A stretch of DNA of 64,000 bases from Streptococcus parasanguinis (GCF_019929185.1 NZ_JAHZPC010000003.1:124001-188000), one strand, 5' to 3'. Shown: positions 27,156-38,041, counted from the stretch's first letter. The notes: generated from the letters alone by a model not told the origin. Numbers and translations are program-made.

Positions 27156-27551
27156 CTAAAAAGGAAGATCTTCCTCTTCTAAGATGATATCGGCTAAATC
27201 TCCCGTTCCACCATTTTCACGCATCGCTCGCTGAGCGCGGCTCTCTAGTAATTGAAAACTTTGACAGAGGACCTCTGTCACATACTGCATGACGCCATTT
27301 TTCTCGTAGCGGCGCGTCCGAATCTCTCCATCCAAAGAGATCAAGCTCCCTTTGCTGGCATAACTAGCCATGGTTTCTGCCAATTTCCCCCAGACAACCA
27401 CATTGACAAAATCAGTCTCTCGCTCCCCGTTTTGATCCTTGTAGCGACGATTGACCGCAACGGTCACTCGGGCAACGGATTTGTCTGTGCTGGTTTTATG
27501 CAATTCTGGGGCCGCCACCAGGCGACCGATTAAAATAACTTTATTATACAT
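27156..27551 (-). CDS. ssbB: Competence-induced single-stranded DNA-binding protein SsbB
   Basis: A 131-residue OB-fold protein (MYNKVILIGRL, DFVNVVVWGKLAET, GSLISLDGEIRTRRYEKNG) with a short acidic tail ending EEEDLPF. Its length matches pneumococcal SsbB rather than the longer essential SsbA. It coats internalised single-stranded DNA during transformation. I chose the second of two adjacent ATGs (27551), 6 bases after GGAGG; homologues start MYNK. A competence box is placed 20 bases upstream. Confidence 0.93.
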   Translation of the reverse strand: MYNKVILIGRLVAAPELHKTSTDKSVARVTVAVNRRYKDQNGERETDFVNVVVWGKLAETMASYASKGSLISLDGEIRTRRYEKNGVMQYVTEVLCQSFQLLESRAQRAMRENGGTGDLADIILEEEDLPF

Positions 27552-27570
27552 CATTTACCTCCTATCTATT

Positions 27571-27578
27571 TATTCGAA
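27571..27578 (-). promoter_or_regulatory. Competence (cin/ComX) box of ssbB
   Basis: TTCGAATA on the minus strand, the sigma-X late competence promoter core (consensus TACGAATA), 20 bases before the start codon. A T-rich tract lies upstream as usual. The same octamer precedes comGA. Confidence 0.9.
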
Positions 27579-27621
27579 AAAATTTCAAAAAATGGAGGTG
27601 ACAAATCAAAATCATCAAAAA

Positions 27622-27648
27622 AATCTAGGATTCAAAACATCCTAGATT
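27622..27648 (-). terminator. Terminator after ytpR
   Basis: AATCTAGGA/TCCTAGATT stem with seven T on the minus strand, 8 bases after the ytpR stop. Confidence 0.9.
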
Positions 27649-27655
27649 CTTCTCT

Positions 27656-28282
27656 TTATTCGTTCCAGTGACGAGCAGGATCAAATGGTGTCCCTGCTAC
27701 TTCTGCATCATCCAATTCAATAATACCTCGTTTTTGAGGAGCATTTGGCAAGTGCAATTCACGCGGACTACACATCATCCCATAGCTTTTTTCTCCACGA
27801 AGGGCCCCAGGGAAAATCAAGCTACCATCCGGCATCATGGCTCCTGGAAGAGCGACAATGGTCTTTAGACCCACTCGCGCATTTGGAGCTCCAGCTACGA
27901 TCTGAACCGTCTTATCTGGTCCAACTGCTACCTGGCAGATATTCAAGTGGTCACTATCTGGATGGGCCACCATTTCAAGGATTTCTCCCACCACAAATTT
28001 TGGTTCCTGATCATTGACCAATCGTTCTGCGAAGCCTTCTGCTTCCAATTCTTGATTTAAACGAGCTACTTGCTCATCTGTCAAAAAGACTTGGCCCTTG
28101 CCTTCGATGGCGAAGAAAGATGAGGCATCAAAGATATTCCAGGCAACGGTTTCTTGCTTGTCCTCACGGTAAACGCGAGCCACTTTTCCTTTTCTCTCCA
28201 CCGCGAGCTTTGCTTCCCCACTATTTTTCAAGGTCAGCATCAATACATCGCCGACTTGTTCTTTGTTGTATGTTACAATCAT
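27656..28282 (-). CDS. ytpR: YtpR-family tRNA-binding domain protein
   Basis: A 208-residue protein whose C-terminal half is a tRNA-binding/EMAP OB fold as in PheT (FVVGEILEMVAHPDSDHLNI, QIVAGAPNARVGLKTIVALPG, YGMMCSPREL). The N-terminal half is the DUF4479 extension of YtpR. Its biological role is not settled; binding of structured RNA is inferred from the fold. It is the last gene of a small operon after a DUF4651 gene and a thioredoxin gene. Confidence 0.9.
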   Translation of the reverse strand: MIVTYNKEQVGDVLMLTLKNSGEAKLAVERKGKVARVYREDKQETVAWNIFDASSFFAIEGKGQVFLTDEQVARLNQELEAEGFAERLVNDQEPKFVVGEILEMVAHPDSDHLNICQVAVGPDKTVQIVAGAPNARVGLKTIVALPGAMMPDGSLIFPGALRGEKSYGMMCSPRELHLPNAPQKRGIIELDDAEVAGTPFDPARHWNE

Positions 28283-28291
28283 GATTTTCTC

Positions 28292-28609
28292 CTATTTTAA
28301 TCCTGCTAAGAATGCTGTAATCTGCGCTTTGGTTTTCCGATCCCGATTGACAAACCGACCGATTTCCTTATCCTTTTCCAGAACCACCAAACTTGGGATC
28401 CCATAAACATCCCAAACTTTTGCTAGATCCATATAAGCATCACGGTCAATCAATATAAAGGTAAATTCGGGATTTTCAGCCTCAATCTCCGGCAAAAAAG
28501 GCTTGAGGTAACGGCAATCCCCACACCAATCTGCTGAAAAGACAAACACTTTCTTGCCATCTTGCTCTACATAAGAAGCAATTTCTTCTAGAGAATTTGG
28601 TGTAATCAT
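28292..28609 (-). CDS. Thioredoxin-family protein
   Basis: A 105-residue thioredoxin fold with the redox motif WCGDC (FSADWCGDCRYLKPFL, about residues 25-40) and the cis-proline region YGIPSLVVLEKDKE. The CGDC active site differs from the CGPC of classical thioredoxin. It overlaps the upstream DUF4651 gene by 4 bases and precedes ytpR. The partner is unknown; general disulfide reduction in the cytoplasm is the likely role. Confidence 0.92.
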   Translation of the reverse strand: MITPNSLEEIASYVEQDGKKVFVFSADWCGDCRYLKPFLPEIEAENPEFTFILIDRDAYMDLAKVWDVYGIPSLVVLEKDKEIGRFVNRDRKTKAQITAFLAGLK

Positions 28610-28896
28610 AGTTTTTCCTCTTCATAATGCAAGAGACCGTCCTCATAGACAAAGCGGTAATGGCGCTCATCTTCAAAAATGACGCCTCCTACTAAGCGCT
28701 CTTCACTAGACTCGTAGAGTTCCACATACAGGGTCGCAATCCTTCCCATGGCTTCCATTTGCTCCCGTACTTCTGCTACCAATTCTTCTTGGGTACGGAG
28801 ACGCTTTTGATCTTTGGCAATTTTATAAACACCGGCCGCAAGGGCTCCTGCACTTGCTACAGCCAGACTAGACAAAATAATTTTTTTAGCTTTCAT
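28606..28896 (-). CDS. DUF4651 family protein, membrane-anchored
   Basis: A 96-residue protein with one N-terminal hydrophobic segment (IILSSLAVASAGALAAGVY, residues 5-23) and an acidic soluble tail. It matches DUF4651 as I remember it; function unknown. I set the start at ATG 28896 (MKAKKIILSS); the frame extends to 28932 but those codons overlap the promoter. The promoter -10 is so close that the leader is only a few bases. It overlaps the thioredoxin gene by 4 bases. Confidence 0.85.
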   Translation of the reverse strand: MKAKKIILSSLAVASAGALAAGVYKIAKDQKRLRTQEELVAEVREQMEAMGRIATLYVELYESSEERLVGGVIFEDERHYRFVYEDGLLHYEEEKL

Positions 28897-28904
28897 AGTG
28901 CCTA

Positions 28905-28933
28905 TTGTAACACAAAATAAGCAGAGGGACAAC
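28905..28933 (-). promoter_or_regulatory. Promoter of the DUF4651-thioredoxin-ytpR operon
   Basis: TTGTCC (28928-28933) and TACAAT (28905-28910), spacer 17. The predicted transcript start lies 1 to 3 bases before the ATG at 28896, so the mRNA would be nearly leaderless. Confidence 0.75.
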
Positions 28934-29038
28934 GGTCTAGGCTAGATCTCTCCCTCCGCTTTTAGAGACTGATTTCCATAATAACGCTACCATCCTTGTA
29001 GAAAAAGTGATAAAATAACATCAGAAAGAAGGTAACCT

Positions 29039-30103
29039 ATGACTGATTTATTTTCTAAAATCAAAGAAGTAACTGAAATCCCTGCTATCTCAGGGCATGA
29101 AGCTCCTGTACGGGATTATTTGCGCCAACAATTGACCCCTCATGTGGACGAAATCGTGACAGATGGTCTCGGTGGGATCTTTGGGGTCAAACACTCAACG
29201 GCAGCTGATGCTCCTCGTATCTTAGTAGCTGCCCACATGGACGAAGTTGGGTTCATGATCAGCGAAATCAAAGCTGACGGAACTTTCCGTGTTGTCCCAA
29301 TCGGAGGTTGGAACCCGATGGTCGTCAGCAGCCAACGCTTCAAACTCTTTACACGTGACGGACGTGAATACCCTGCTATTTCAGGATCTGTTCCTCCTCA
29401 TTTGACACGTGGAACAGGTGGACCAACCGTACCTGCCATTAGCGACATCGTCTTTGATGCAGGCTTTAGCTCTAAAGCCGAAGCTGAAAGCTATGGGGTC
29501 CGTCCTGGAGATACTTTGGTCCCAGATAGCTCTGCGATTCTCACTGCGAATGGTAAAAACGTCATCTCAAAAGCATGGGATAACCGCTACGGCGTCTTGA
29601 TGGTCAGCGAATTGGCTAAGAGCCTTTCTGGACAAGCCTTAAACAACGAACTCTATGTAGGGGCCAACGTTCAAGAAGAAGTGGGACTGCGTGGAGCCCA
29701 CACTTCAACCACTAAATTTGATCCTGAAATCTTCCTTGCTGTAGACTGTTCGCCAGCAGCCGATGTCTTTGGAGACCAAGGTGCGATTGGGGAAGGAACA
29801 CTGCTTCGCTTCTATGATCCAGGTCACATCATGCTACCAAATATGAAAGATTTCTTGCTCACTACGGCTGAAGAAGCGGGCATCAAATTCCAATACTATT
29901 GTGCCAAAGGTGGTACCGATGCAGGTGCAGCACACTTGAAGAACGGCGGAGTCCCATCAACCACTATTGGTGTCTGTGCACGTTACATCCACTCTCACCA
30001 AACCCTCTATGCCATGGATGATTTCTTGCAAGCGCAAGCCTTCTTACAAGCATTGGTTAAGAAATTGGATCGCTCGACAGTTGATTTGATCAAACACTAT
30101 TAA
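29039..30103 (+). CDS. pepA: Glutamyl aminopeptidase PepA (M42 family)
   Basis: A 354-residue cytoplasmic metallo-aminopeptidase of the M42 family that removes N-terminal Glu and Asp from peptides. Metal ligands are recognisable: VAAHMDEVGFM (His, Asp), KAWDNRYG (Asp), QEEVGLRGA (catalytic Glu pair), AVDCSPA (Asp) and the C-terminal RYIHSHQTLYAM (His). Length and ends match streptococcal PepA closely. GAAGGTAACC precedes the ATG. It is a single gene closed by a terminator. Confidence 0.96.
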   Translation: MTDLFSKIKEVTEIPAISGHEAPVRDYLRQQLTPHVDEIVTDGLGGIFGVKHSTAADAPRILVAAHMDEVGFMISEIKADGTFRVVPIGGWNPMVVSSQRFKLFTRDGREYPAISGSVPPHLTRGTGGPTVPAISDIVFDAGFSSKAEAESYGVRPGDTLVPDSSAILTANGKNVISKAWDNRYGVLMVSELAKSLSGQALNNELYVGANVQEEVGLRGAHTSTTKFDPEIFLAVDCSPAADVFGDQGAIGEGTLLRFYDPGHIMLPNMKDFLLTTAEEAGIKFQYYCAKGGTDAGAAHLKNGGVPSTTIGVCARYIHSHQTLYAMDDFLQAQAFLQALVKKLDRSTVDLIKHY

Positions 30104-30119
30104 GCAATATCGATCACGA

Positions 30120-30140
30120 AGCCCCGTAAGGGGCTTTTTT
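30120..30140 (+). terminator. pepA terminator
   Basis: AGCCCC/GGGGCT stem with a GTAA loop and six T, 17 bases after the stop. Confidence 0.92.
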
Positions 30141-30256
30141 AGAGGGAAAACAAGGTTCTCTTTGAAACTTTCCAGCGTGAGTCACCATTGAGCCCCTCGG
30201 CATCCACATTCCCCTTAGGAAAGTATCTTAGAATATTTTATCTTCCATCTGTTTTC

Positions 30257-30265
30257 TGATATAAT
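30257..30265 (+). promoter_or_regulatory. Extended -10 promoter of the DUF1846 gene
   Basis: TGATATAAT, an extended -10 with perfect TATAAT core at 30260-30265; no clear -35. It gives a leader of about 75 bases before the gene at 30349. Confidence 0.6.
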
Positions 30266-30348
30266 ATGAAAGAATGAAATGGTAGGGAACAGAACACTCA
30301 TCCTTGGATTTGTGTGGCAGACCCTTCCCTTATATACAGGAGTTTTAC

Positions 30349-31833
30349 ATGAAAAAACAAGCTTTTAGTTCTGAAAAGTATTTGAACCTGCAACGTGACC
30401 ACATTATTGAGCGGATCAACCAATTCGATGGCAAACTCTACCTTGAATTTGGTGGTAAGATGTTAGAAGACTTCCACGCTGCTCGTGTCCTCCCTGGATA
30501 CGAACCAGACAATAAGATCAAGCTGCTCCAAGAATTGCGCGACCAGGTGGAAATTGTCATTGCCATCAACGCCAACAACATTGAGCACTCAAAAGCCCGT
30601 GGAGACCTAGGAATTTCTTATGACCAAGAAGTACTACGTTTGATCGACAAATTCAATGAATTAGGGATCTTTGTGGGCTCTGTCGTGATCACTCAATATG
30701 CTGGACAAGCTGCAGCAGACGCCTTTCGCAAGCAACTGGATAAGAGCGGGATCGCCTCTTATCTCCACTATCCGATCAAGGGCTATCCGACCGATATGGA
30801 CCATATCATCTCTCCTGAGGGGATGGGGAAAAATGACTACATCAAGACCAGCCGCAATTTGGTCGTTGTGACAGCTCCTGGACCTGGTTCTGGTAAGCTC
30901 GCAACTTGTATGTCCAATATGTACCACGACCAATTAAATGGGATCAAATCTGGTTATGCTAAGTTTGAAACCTTCCCAGTTTGGAATCTTCCTTTGCACC
31001 ACCCAGTCAACTTGGCTTATGAAGCAGCGACTGCCGATCTAGACGATGTCAATATGATCGATCCCTTCCACCTCCAAACCTATGGCGAAACAACAGTCAA
31101 CTACAACCGCGATATTGAAATCTTCCCTGTCTTGAAGCGCATGTTGGAACGCATCCTAGGAACCTCACCTTATGCTTCTCCAACAGACATGGGCGTCAAT
31201 ATGGTTGGCTTTGCCATTGTGGACAATGACGCAGCGATTGAAGCTTCCCAACAAGAAATTATCCGTCGCTACTACCAAACCATCTTAGATGTCAAAGCAG
31301 AGCGTGTCGGTGAAGGAGCTGTGAAGAAAATTGAGCTCTTGATGAATGATTTGGGGATTACTCCAAATGATCGGAAAGTGACCGTGCTTGCCCGCCAAAA
31401 AGAAGAAGAAACAGGTGAGCCAGCCTTGGCCCTTGAATTGCCAAACGGCGAGATGGTAACCGGAAAAACCTCTGATCTCTTTGGCCCAACCGCAGCCCTC
31501 TTGATCAATGCGATCAAGAAATTGGCGCATATTGATAAAGAAACCAAATTAATCGAGCCAGAATACGTCCAACCTATCCAAGGCTTGAAGATCAATCATT
31601 TGGGTAGCCGTAACCCTCGTCTTCACTCAAACGAGATCCTCATTGCCCTAGCCATTACAGCTATGACCAATGAAGACGCTAAGCTTGCTATGCAAGAATT
31701 AGGCAAGTTGAAAGGCAGCGAAGCCCATTCAACCGTGATGCTGACAGACGAAGACAAGAACGTCCTTCGCAAGCTCGGTATCAACGTCACCATGGATCCT
31801 GTCTACCAATACGATCGCTTATATCGTAAATAA
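30349..31833 (+). CDS. DUF1846 family protein
   Basis: A 494-residue cytoplasmic protein of the conserved DUF1846 family, common in Firmicutes. The family function is not established to my knowledge. Conserved stretches include [40 protein letters not shown] (a P-loop-like GPGSGK near residue 180) and [13 protein letters not shown]. The start is ATG 30349 behind GGAG; the upstream frame to 30304 lacks a site. The protein has no signal or membrane segment. The GPGSGK motif suggests nucleotide binding, but that is inference. Confidence 0.9.
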   Translation: MKKQAFSSEKYLNLQRDHIIERINQFDGKLYLEFGGKMLEDFHAARVLPGYEPDNKIKLLQELRDQVEIVIAINANNIEHSKARGDLGISYDQEVLRLIDKFNELGIFVGSVVITQYAGQAAADAFRKQLDKSGIASYLHYPIKGYPTDMDHIISPEGMGKNDYIKTSRNLVVVTAPGPGSGKLATCMSNMYHDQLNGIKSGYAKFETFPVWNLPLHHPVNLAYEAATADLDDVNMIDPFHLQTYGETTVNYNRDIEIFPVLKRMLERILGTSPYASPTDMGVNMVGFAIVDNDAAIEASQQEIIRRYYQTILDVKAERVGEGAVKKIELLMNDLGITPNDRKVTVLARQKEEETGEPALALELPNGEMVTGKTSDLFGPTAALLINAIKKLAHIDKETKLIEPEYVQPIQGLKINHLGSRNPRLHSNEILIALAITAMTNEDAKLAMQELGKLKGSEAHSTVMLTDEDKNVLRKLGINVTMDPVYQYDRLYRK

Positions 31834-31848
31834 ACTCAGACAAACAAA

Positions 31849-31873
31849 AACAATCCCTGCTCTAGGAATTGTT
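31849..31873 (+). terminator. First terminator-like hairpin after the DUF1846 gene
   Basis: AACAATCCCT/AGGAATTGTT with a 5-base loop and one mismatch, 15 bases after the stop. It has no good T-run. A near-identical but perfect hairpin with T-run lies at 32120-32148. Confidence 0.55.
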
Positions 31874-31902
31874 CAGATTGAAGACAAAGTCTTCTTAAAA
31901 AA

Positions 31903-32032
31903 CTTTCCTTAGGTGAGTACGGACGTCAGCGAACTTCTATGAAGTTCCATGACTAATTATTGAGCCTAAGGTCTCAATAATTCCGAGTGCCTGAAACTGA
32001 GTCGTTTCAGGCACTTTTCTCACGGCTGAAAG
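31903..32032 (+). repeat. 130-bp three-hairpin repeat, copy 2
   Basis: Second copy of the element at 1161-1290, same length and orientation. The third stem reads GTGCCTGAAAC/GTTTCAGGCAC, so the T-A pair of copy 1 is a C-G pair here, while its loop differs completely. Other changes lie in loops or at the edges. It sits between two related terminator hairpins behind a plus-strand gene. The bases between 32033 and 32119 show nothing further. Confidence 0.8.
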
Positions 32033-32119
32033 TTTCAGAATATGATTGAATAACTATAACGAGTATAATTTTTAAAGAATTGATTAAATTTTATTAAAGA
32101 TTCGTTTCTCTACGCTCTC

Positions 32120-32148
32120 AACAATCCCTCGAACAGGGATTGTTTTTT
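32120..32148 (+). terminator. Second terminator behind the DUF1846 gene
   Basis: Perfect 10-bp stem AACAATCCCT/AGGGATTGTT with loop CGAAC and a T-run. It is about 290 bases after the stop codon and faces the folBK gene. Confidence 0.85.
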
Positions 32149-32170
32149 ATTATGATGCAAAGAAGAGAGA

Positions 32171-32980
32171 CTATTTGACAGCCTCCCATAATTGGCGAAT
32201 GGGCTTTCTTTGAACAGGGTCCACAAAATGAGGAGCAATTTCATTCAAAGACTCTAGGACAAAGGCACGTTCTGCCACATAAGGATGCGGCAAGATCAAG
32301 TTTGGACTGTAACAAATGGTGTCCTCCATATAGAGCAGATCTAGATCGATCACACGTGGCCCCCACTTGATCTCACGGACACGCCCCATTTCCTGCTCAA
32401 TGGCAAGTAAGGTCTCTAGTAAATCCTCTGGGGTCATCCAGGTTTCAACCTCTGCCACCTGATTCAAAAAGGTGTCCTGCTCCACCCCTCCCCAAGGTTC
32501 TGTTTCAATCCTTGTGGATGTCTGAAGAAGACGAATGCCTCGATCCTTGATTTTTTCTAGCGCCGTCTCTAGTTGCAGTTGTTTATCTCCCATATTGGTG
32601 CCAAGCCCAATAAAGGCCCGTTTTTTCTCCCGTTCGATTGTCACCGAACAAGTCTCTAATGGCAAGGGAACAGGAGCCCAGGGCTTTTTCAACTCCAGAC
32701 GAACTTTTTCTACAAAGGCATAGCTTTCAAAAATCTTTTGCACCAACTGAAAGGCCACCGTTTCAATCAGATCGATCTTTTCTACCTGCATCCACTCGGT
32801 CAACTGTTCCGCCAAGATCCCGTAATGGATCGAAGCTTCCAAATCACCTGTGCGGGCAGCGCGAGTCATCTCATAATCTATCCATAGGTCTAGGACAAAG
32901 CGTTGTCCTAATTCTTTTTCTGCTGGAAAAACACCGTGATAGGCGTATACCTCTAAGTCCTTGATCCGTAATTGATCCAC
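32171..32980 (-). CDS. folBK: Bifunctional dihydroneopterin aldolase / HPPK (FolB-FolK fusion, SulD type)
   Basis: A 269-residue fused folate enzyme. The FolB part (about 1-115) starts [19 protein letters not shown] and makes 6-hydroxymethyl-dihydropterin. The FolK part (about 118-269) pyrophosphorylates it ([45 protein letters not shown]). The start is GTG 32980, 8 bases after AGAGG; an earlier GTG overlaps that site. It is the last gene of folP-folC-folE-folBK, the order of the pneumococcal sul operon. Confidence 0.94.
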   Translation of the reverse strand: MDQLRIKDLEVYAYHGVFPAEKELGQRFVLDLWIDYEMTRAARTGDLEASIHYGILAEQLTEWMQVEKIDLIETVAFQLVQKIFESYAFVEKVRLELKKPWAPVPLPLETCSVTIEREKKRAFIGLGTNMGDKQLQLETALEKIKDRGIRLLQTSTRIETEPWGGVEQDTFLNQVAEVETWMTPEDLLETLLAIEQEMGRVREIKWGPRVIDLDLLYMEDTICYSPNLILPHPYVAERAFVLESLNEIAPHFVDPVQRKPIRQLWEAVK

Positions 32981-33005
32981 TCTGTTCACCTCTTATAGCC
33001 AGCCA

Positions 33006-33560
33006 TTAGTGGCCCATGAGTTTATAGGCTTCATTTTTTAAGTCTTTATCTGTCGCAAGCAGTCCACGCGCAGCAGTTGTCACTGTAGCGGTCCCAGGTT
33101 TACGGACACCACGCATGTTCATACACATATGCTCTGCTTCTACCCAGACAAGTGCTCCTTGTGCTCCAAGATATTCCATCAAGGCATCTGCGATTTCTAC
33201 CGTCAAACGTTCCTGAATCTGTGGTTTTTTAGCGTAAACTTCGACCGTACGAGCCAGTTTTGAAAGCCCAGCCACACGGCCATTTGGAATGTAGGCAATG
33301 TGCACTTTTCCATAAAATGGTAAAAAGTGATGCTCACACATGGAATGGAAGAAGATATCCTTCTCGACCACCATATTGTTATCAATGATTTCAAATGATT
33401 TAGACAGGTGCTCTTCTGCTGTCTGCCCTAGTCCTGCAAAGATTTCTTGGTACATCTTGGCAATGCGGGTCGGCGTTTCCTGAAGTCCCTCACGGTTCTC
33501 ATCTTCACCGACTGCCTCGATGATCATTTTCACTGCTTCTTCAATTTTCTTTGTATCCAT
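33006..33560 (-). CDS. folE: GTP cyclohydrolase I
   Basis: A 184-residue enzyme that opens GTP to dihydroneopterin triphosphate, the first step of folate synthesis. Zinc ligands are visible in [17 protein letters not shown] (Cys, His) and in the second Cys of [31 protein letters not shown] is the conserved substrate region. It follows folC by 8 bases, with AGGAGATGAT as ribosome site. Confidence 0.97.
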   Translation of the reverse strand: MDTKKIEEAVKMIIEAVGEDENREGLQETPTRIAKMYQEIFAGLGQTAEEHLSKSFEIIDNNMVVEKDIFFHSMCEHHFLPFYGKVHIAYIPNGRVAGLSKLARTVEVYAKKPQIQERLTVEIADALMEYLGAQGALVWVEAEHMCMNMRGVRKPGTATVTTAARGLLATDKDLKNEAYKLMGH

Positions 33561-33568
33561 ATCATCTC

Positions 33569-34879
33569 CTAGTTGGATTTTTCTGTTTTTAATAAATAAG
33601 GTCGTACCTGGCTAAGGAAGTAGAGCGACCCCGTTACAATGAGGAGCTCATTGCCTTCAGCTTGCCAGTTTTGTAGAAACTCTTGCCAGTTGACTTCCTC
33701 AAGCTGATGGTTTTTCGCAGCAGCTCTTATCTCTTCTTGAGAATAGGCTCTTGGATCTTCAAAGCTCGTGAGGATCAAGCGACTATTTTCTAGTTCCTGC
33801 CACTGAATGAGCATCTCTTCTAAGGCTTTGGTCCGGATGCAGGTAAAAAGAATGGTCTTATTTTGACTTGGGAACAGTTCCCGAAGACTTGCGATCAAAG
33901 GCGCAACGGCATGGGGGTTATGGGCCCCATCTAGTAAGATCATGGGATTTTGCGAGACCACTTCCATCCGGCCAGGCCAGACGACTTGATGCAAGGCCTC
34001 ATCCACTAACTCTCTTGACAAGAGTTCACGCCCTTCTCTTTCAAAAAGTACATCACAGATACTGATCGCAAGAGCTGCATTTCTAGCCTGGTGATGACCT
34101 AAGAGCGCTACTTGATAGGAGGCTGTTTCTCTTTTGGAACTGTGATAAGAAAAGGATTGGCCCGATAGACAAGAGGCCTCTAGCTCAACTTGGTAATCTC
34201 TGTCATAGGCTGTTATCGGTGCCTGCTTCTGAATCGCAATGCCTTCAATGACTTGGCTGGCTTCTGCTTCTAATTTCCCTAGAACCAGAGGAATTCCTGG
34301 CTTAATGATGCCTGCCTTTTCACGGGCGATGGAAGCCAGATCTGGCCCAAGAAGGGCGACATGATCCAAGCCAATCGAAGTGATCGCAGTCAGAACAGGC
34401 TGACAGACATTGGTACTATCTAGTCGTCCCCCCATACCGACTTCCATGATCACATAATCCAGCTCCTCGTGAGCAAAATAATCATAGGCGATGGCCGTCA
34501 TCACTTCAAATTCAGTCAACCCTTGAAAAACAGCCCTTGATTGTTCAGCTTCCAGGAGTTGCTGGTAACTATCCAGGTAGGTTTGCAGGTCTTGATCCGA
34601 AATGGCTTCGCCATTAATGGTGATTTGGTCATTGTAATGGATCAGATAAGGAGAGGTAAAGACTCCAACTCGTAAACCTGCCTGCCTCAAGAGTTGGGAC
34701 AAGGTGGCAATGGTAGAGCCTTTGCCATTGGTCCCCGCAACATGAATGACCCGACAGTCTAGGTGAGGATTTCCTCTCAAAGCCAAGAGAGCTTCCATGC
34801 GCTCCAAGCCGAAATGTGGATCTTGAGAACGATAGGCTTCTAGCCAACGAAGATCCAACTGATGTTCTTTTGTCTTCAT
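33569..34879 (-). CDS. folC: Bifunctional folylpolyglutamate/dihydrofolate synthase FolC
   Basis: A 436-residue Mur-ligase-like enzyme that adds glutamate to dihydropteroate and folates. The P-loop is [15 protein letters not shown] (about residue 45), followed by [28 protein letters not shown] and DGAHNPHAV in the C-terminal domain. The start codon directly abuts the folP stop (TAAATG), indicating translational coupling. Confidence 0.95.
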   Translation of the reverse strand: MKTKEHQLDLRWLEAYRSQDPHFGLERMEALLALRGNPHLDCRVIHVAGTNGKGSTIATLSQLLRQAGLRVGVFTSPYLIHYNDQITINGEAISDQDLQTYLDSYQQLLEAEQSRAVFQGLTEFEVMTAIAYDYFAHEELDYVIMEVGMGGRLDSTNVCQPVLTAITSIGLDHVALLGPDLASIAREKAGIIKPGIPLVLGKLEAEASQVIEGIAIQKQAPITAYDRDYQVELEASCLSGQSFSYHSSKRETASYQVALLGHHQARNAALAISICDVLFEREGRELLSRELVDEALHQVVWPGRMEVVSQNPMILLDGAHNPHAVAPLIASLRELFPSQNKTILFTCIRTKALEEMLIQWQELENSRLILTSFEDPRAYSQEEIRAAAKNHQLEEVNWQEFLQNWQAEGNELLIVTGSLYFLSQVRPYLLKTEKSN

Positions 34880-35854
<975 letters not shown>

Positions 35855-35877
35855 CTACAGCATGATTGCGAATAAAA

Positions 35878-35908
35878 GAGGCTAGAACAAGTGTTCTAAA
35901 CCTCTGAG
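35878..35908 (-). terminator. Terminator after the CPBP protease gene
   Basis: GAGGTTTAGAAC/GTTCTAGCCTC stem with loop and TTTTA on the minus strand. It separates the CPBP gene from the folate operon. Confidence 0.8.
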
Positions 35909-35992
35909 TCTACTCTCCATACGGATTTCTGATTTTTTCTGACCTTCTGTAAGAAGGTTCTGCATCAAAACTCATTGGTACCTACCATTTTA

Positions 35993-36724
35993 TCATAATT
36001 TATCATGGAAGAAAACTCTCGATACCGGCAATAAACAAAGGAGGAATACAGCTGGATAATAATAAGCCAGCGCATTCAAGGTCATGTGAAGGCAAATGCT
36101 ATATTCGATCCGCTTGTAGCGATAAGCCACCCAAGTTAAGATCAAGGACATGCCTCCGTAAGCTACCCATTCCCCTAGGGTACTCGGTCCATGCAAGTAG
36201 GTAAAAAAGAGAGCACCAGCTAGGTAACCGATTGGTTCTGCCCCTCGAAAGATCAAACGAGGGATGATGGCCCGACAGAGCAGCTCTTCTAGAATCGGAG
36301 CAACAAGGATCACGACCATGCCCATAGCAAGAAAAGGAGCATGAGATTGCAGTTCATTCAGAGCCGCTTGGTTTGCCGTCGTACTACCTGCCTCTTGTTT
36401 CAATAAGGGATAGGCTAGCAAGTTATTAGCCATCAACAAGAGAAGAAAAAGAAAATTTCTCCCCAGAGCCGGCCAGGTTATGACCCGAACATCTAAGTTT
36501 TCCAGAGGGCTCTTCTTTATGACTATATAAAAAATAAATAGCACCATCACTGTTACCAAGAGAGTGAGGATAGTGATCCACCTTGCATCCATTCCTTCTT
36601 GAAGGGAATAAACCATAGTGATGAGGGGAAATTGTGAAAGAAAGAATAAGGGTACAAAAAGCAGGAGCCAGAGAGCATTCTTACATAATGGGTGCTCTCG
36701 AACAAAAGACTGTATTTTTTTCAA
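35993..36724 (-). CDS. CPBP-family intramembrane metalloprotease (Abi/CAAX type)
   Basis: A 243-residue membrane protein with about seven hydrophobic segments. The CPBP motifs are present: EELLCRAIIPRLIF (EExxxR, about residue 152), FFTYLHGPST (His, about 190) and HMTLNALAYY near the end. Members cleave membrane proteins or act in bacteriocin self-immunity; which applies here is not shown. It follows ackA and may be transcribed alone after the ackA terminator. Confidence 0.9.
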   Translation of the reverse strand: MKKIQSFVREHPLCKNALWLLLFVPLFFLSQFPLITMVYSLQEGMDARWITILTLLVTVMVLFIFYIVIKKSPLENLDVRVITWPALGRNFLFLLLLMANNLLAYPLLKQEAGSTTANQAALNELQSHAPFLAMGMVVILVAPILEELLCRAIIPRLIFRGAEPIGYLAGALFFTYLHGPSTLGEWVAYGGMSLILTWVAYRYKRIEYSICLHMTLNALAYYYPAVFLLCLLPVSRVFFHDKL

Positions 36725-36752
36725 TGGACAACCTCTTTCTCGTATAAAATAA

Positions 36753-36782
36753 GAAGACTGGGGCTTTCGCCTCTAGCCTTCT
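36753..36782 (-). terminator. ackA terminator
   Basis: GAAGGCTAGAGGC/GCCCCAGTCTTC stem with a GAAA tetraloop followed by TTATTTT on the minus strand, just after the ackA stop. Confidence 0.82.
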
Positions 36783-36796
36783 CACTTTATTTCAGT

Positions 36797-37990
36797 TTAC
36801 TGATTTTTGAAACGTTCAACGTCACGCGCAATCACCAACTCTTCATCAGTTGGAATAACCAATACCTTCACACGGGAATCGTCTGTGGAAATATCTCCGA
36901 CAACTCCAAAGACGTTCTTTTCAGGGTCGATCTTGCATCCAAACCAGCTGATCCCATTGATAATAGAAGAACGAACGTTTACTGCATTTTCACCGATCCC
37001 TGCTGTAAAAATGATGGCATCTGCACCATTCAAGACAGCTAAGTATTGACCAATGTATTTTTGCAAACGATCGATAAAGATATCGTAAGCCAATTTGGCT
37101 TTTTCGTCTCCATTGTGCATCGCTGTATGAATATCCCGCATGTCGCTAGAAGATTCAGAAACACCCAGAAGACCTGATTCACGATTGAAGATGCGGCTGA
37201 TGTCTTCAGGCTTATTGAAATCCTCTGTATGTTCCATCAAGTAAGGAATAATCGCTGGATCGAGATCCCCTGTCCGCGTTCCCATCATGACGCCACCTAG
37301 AGGGGTGAAGCCCATTGAGGTATCGACAGAGATTCCCTTGTCAACCGCTGTAACAGATACACCATTTCCAACGTGGCAGGTGATCAATTTCAATTCTTCT
37401 AATGGTTTTCCAAGAAGTTTAGCAGCTTCACCAGCTACATACTGATGACTGGTTCCATGAGCGCCGTATTTACGGACCTTATTTTCTGTGTAATATTTAG
37501 TTGGAAGAGGGTAACGATAAGCTTTTTCCGGCATAGTTGTATGGAAAGAAGTATCAAATACCACAACACTGGTAATATTTGGACAAATCTCTCTAAAGGC
37601 ACGAATTCCAGCTGCATTTGCAGGATTATGAAGAGGTGCTAACAAAGACAATTCTTCTACTTTTCGAAGGACTTCGTCATCTACCAAGGCAGAATCCTTG
37701 AAGTATTCTCCACCAGCAACGACGCGGTGGCCCACACCTGTAATCTCATCGTAGGATTTGATAATATCAAAACGAATCAAATCATCCAACAAAATTTTTA
37801 CAGCTTGTGTATGATCCTGGATATCTAATACTTGTTTTTCAGAGCGTCCATCAAATTTAACAGTTGAAATAGAATCTTTCAAACCGATCCGTTCAATCAA
37901 CCCTTTTGCAAGAACAGTTTCCTCTGGCATTTGGTACAATTGCCATTTCAAACTAGAGCTTCCTGCATTAATAGAAATTGTTTTCGACAT
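36797..37990 (-). CDS. ackA: Acetate kinase
   Basis: A 397-residue ASKHA-fold enzyme that makes ATP and acetate from acetyl phosphate. Signature regions: [17 protein letters not shown] at the N-terminus, [29 protein letters not shown] and [10 protein letters not shown]. Length is normal. It follows ytxK of the comG locus, the usual streptococcal order, but has its own TATAAT box and a cre-like site in the leader. Confidence 0.97.
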   Translation of the reverse strand: MSKTISINAGSSSLKWQLYQMPEETVLAKGLIERIGLKDSISTVKFDGRSEKQVLDIQDHTQAVKILLDDLIRFDIIKSYDEITGVGHRVVAGGEYFKDSALVDDEVLRKVEELSLLAPLHNPANAAGIRAFREICPNITSVVVFDTSFHTTMPEKAYRYPLPTKYYTENKVRKYGAHGTSHQYVAGEAAKLLGKPLEELKLITCHVGNGVSVTAVDKGISVDTSMGFTPLGGVMMGTRTGDLDPAIIPYLMEHTEDFNKPEDISRIFNRESGLLGVSESSSDMRDIHTAMHNGDEKAKLAYDIFIDRLQKYIGQYLAVLNGADAIIFTAGIGENAVNVRSSIINGISWFGCKIDPEKNVFGVVGDISTDDSRVKVLVIPTDEELVIARDVERFKNQ

Positions 37991-38001
37991 ATATTCACCT
38001 C

Positions 38002-38029
38002 ATTAAGCGTTTTCACTTCCTCTATTATA
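38002..38029 (-). promoter_or_regulatory. ackA promoter and downstream cre-like site
   Basis: TGATATAAT on the minus strand is an extended -10 (core 38024-38029). TGAAAACGCTTAAT (38002-38015) matches the cre consensus TGWAANCGNTNWCA except near the end. It lies right after the predicted transcript start rather than upstream. Confidence 0.6.
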
Positions 38030-38041
38030 TCAGATCTTTGA

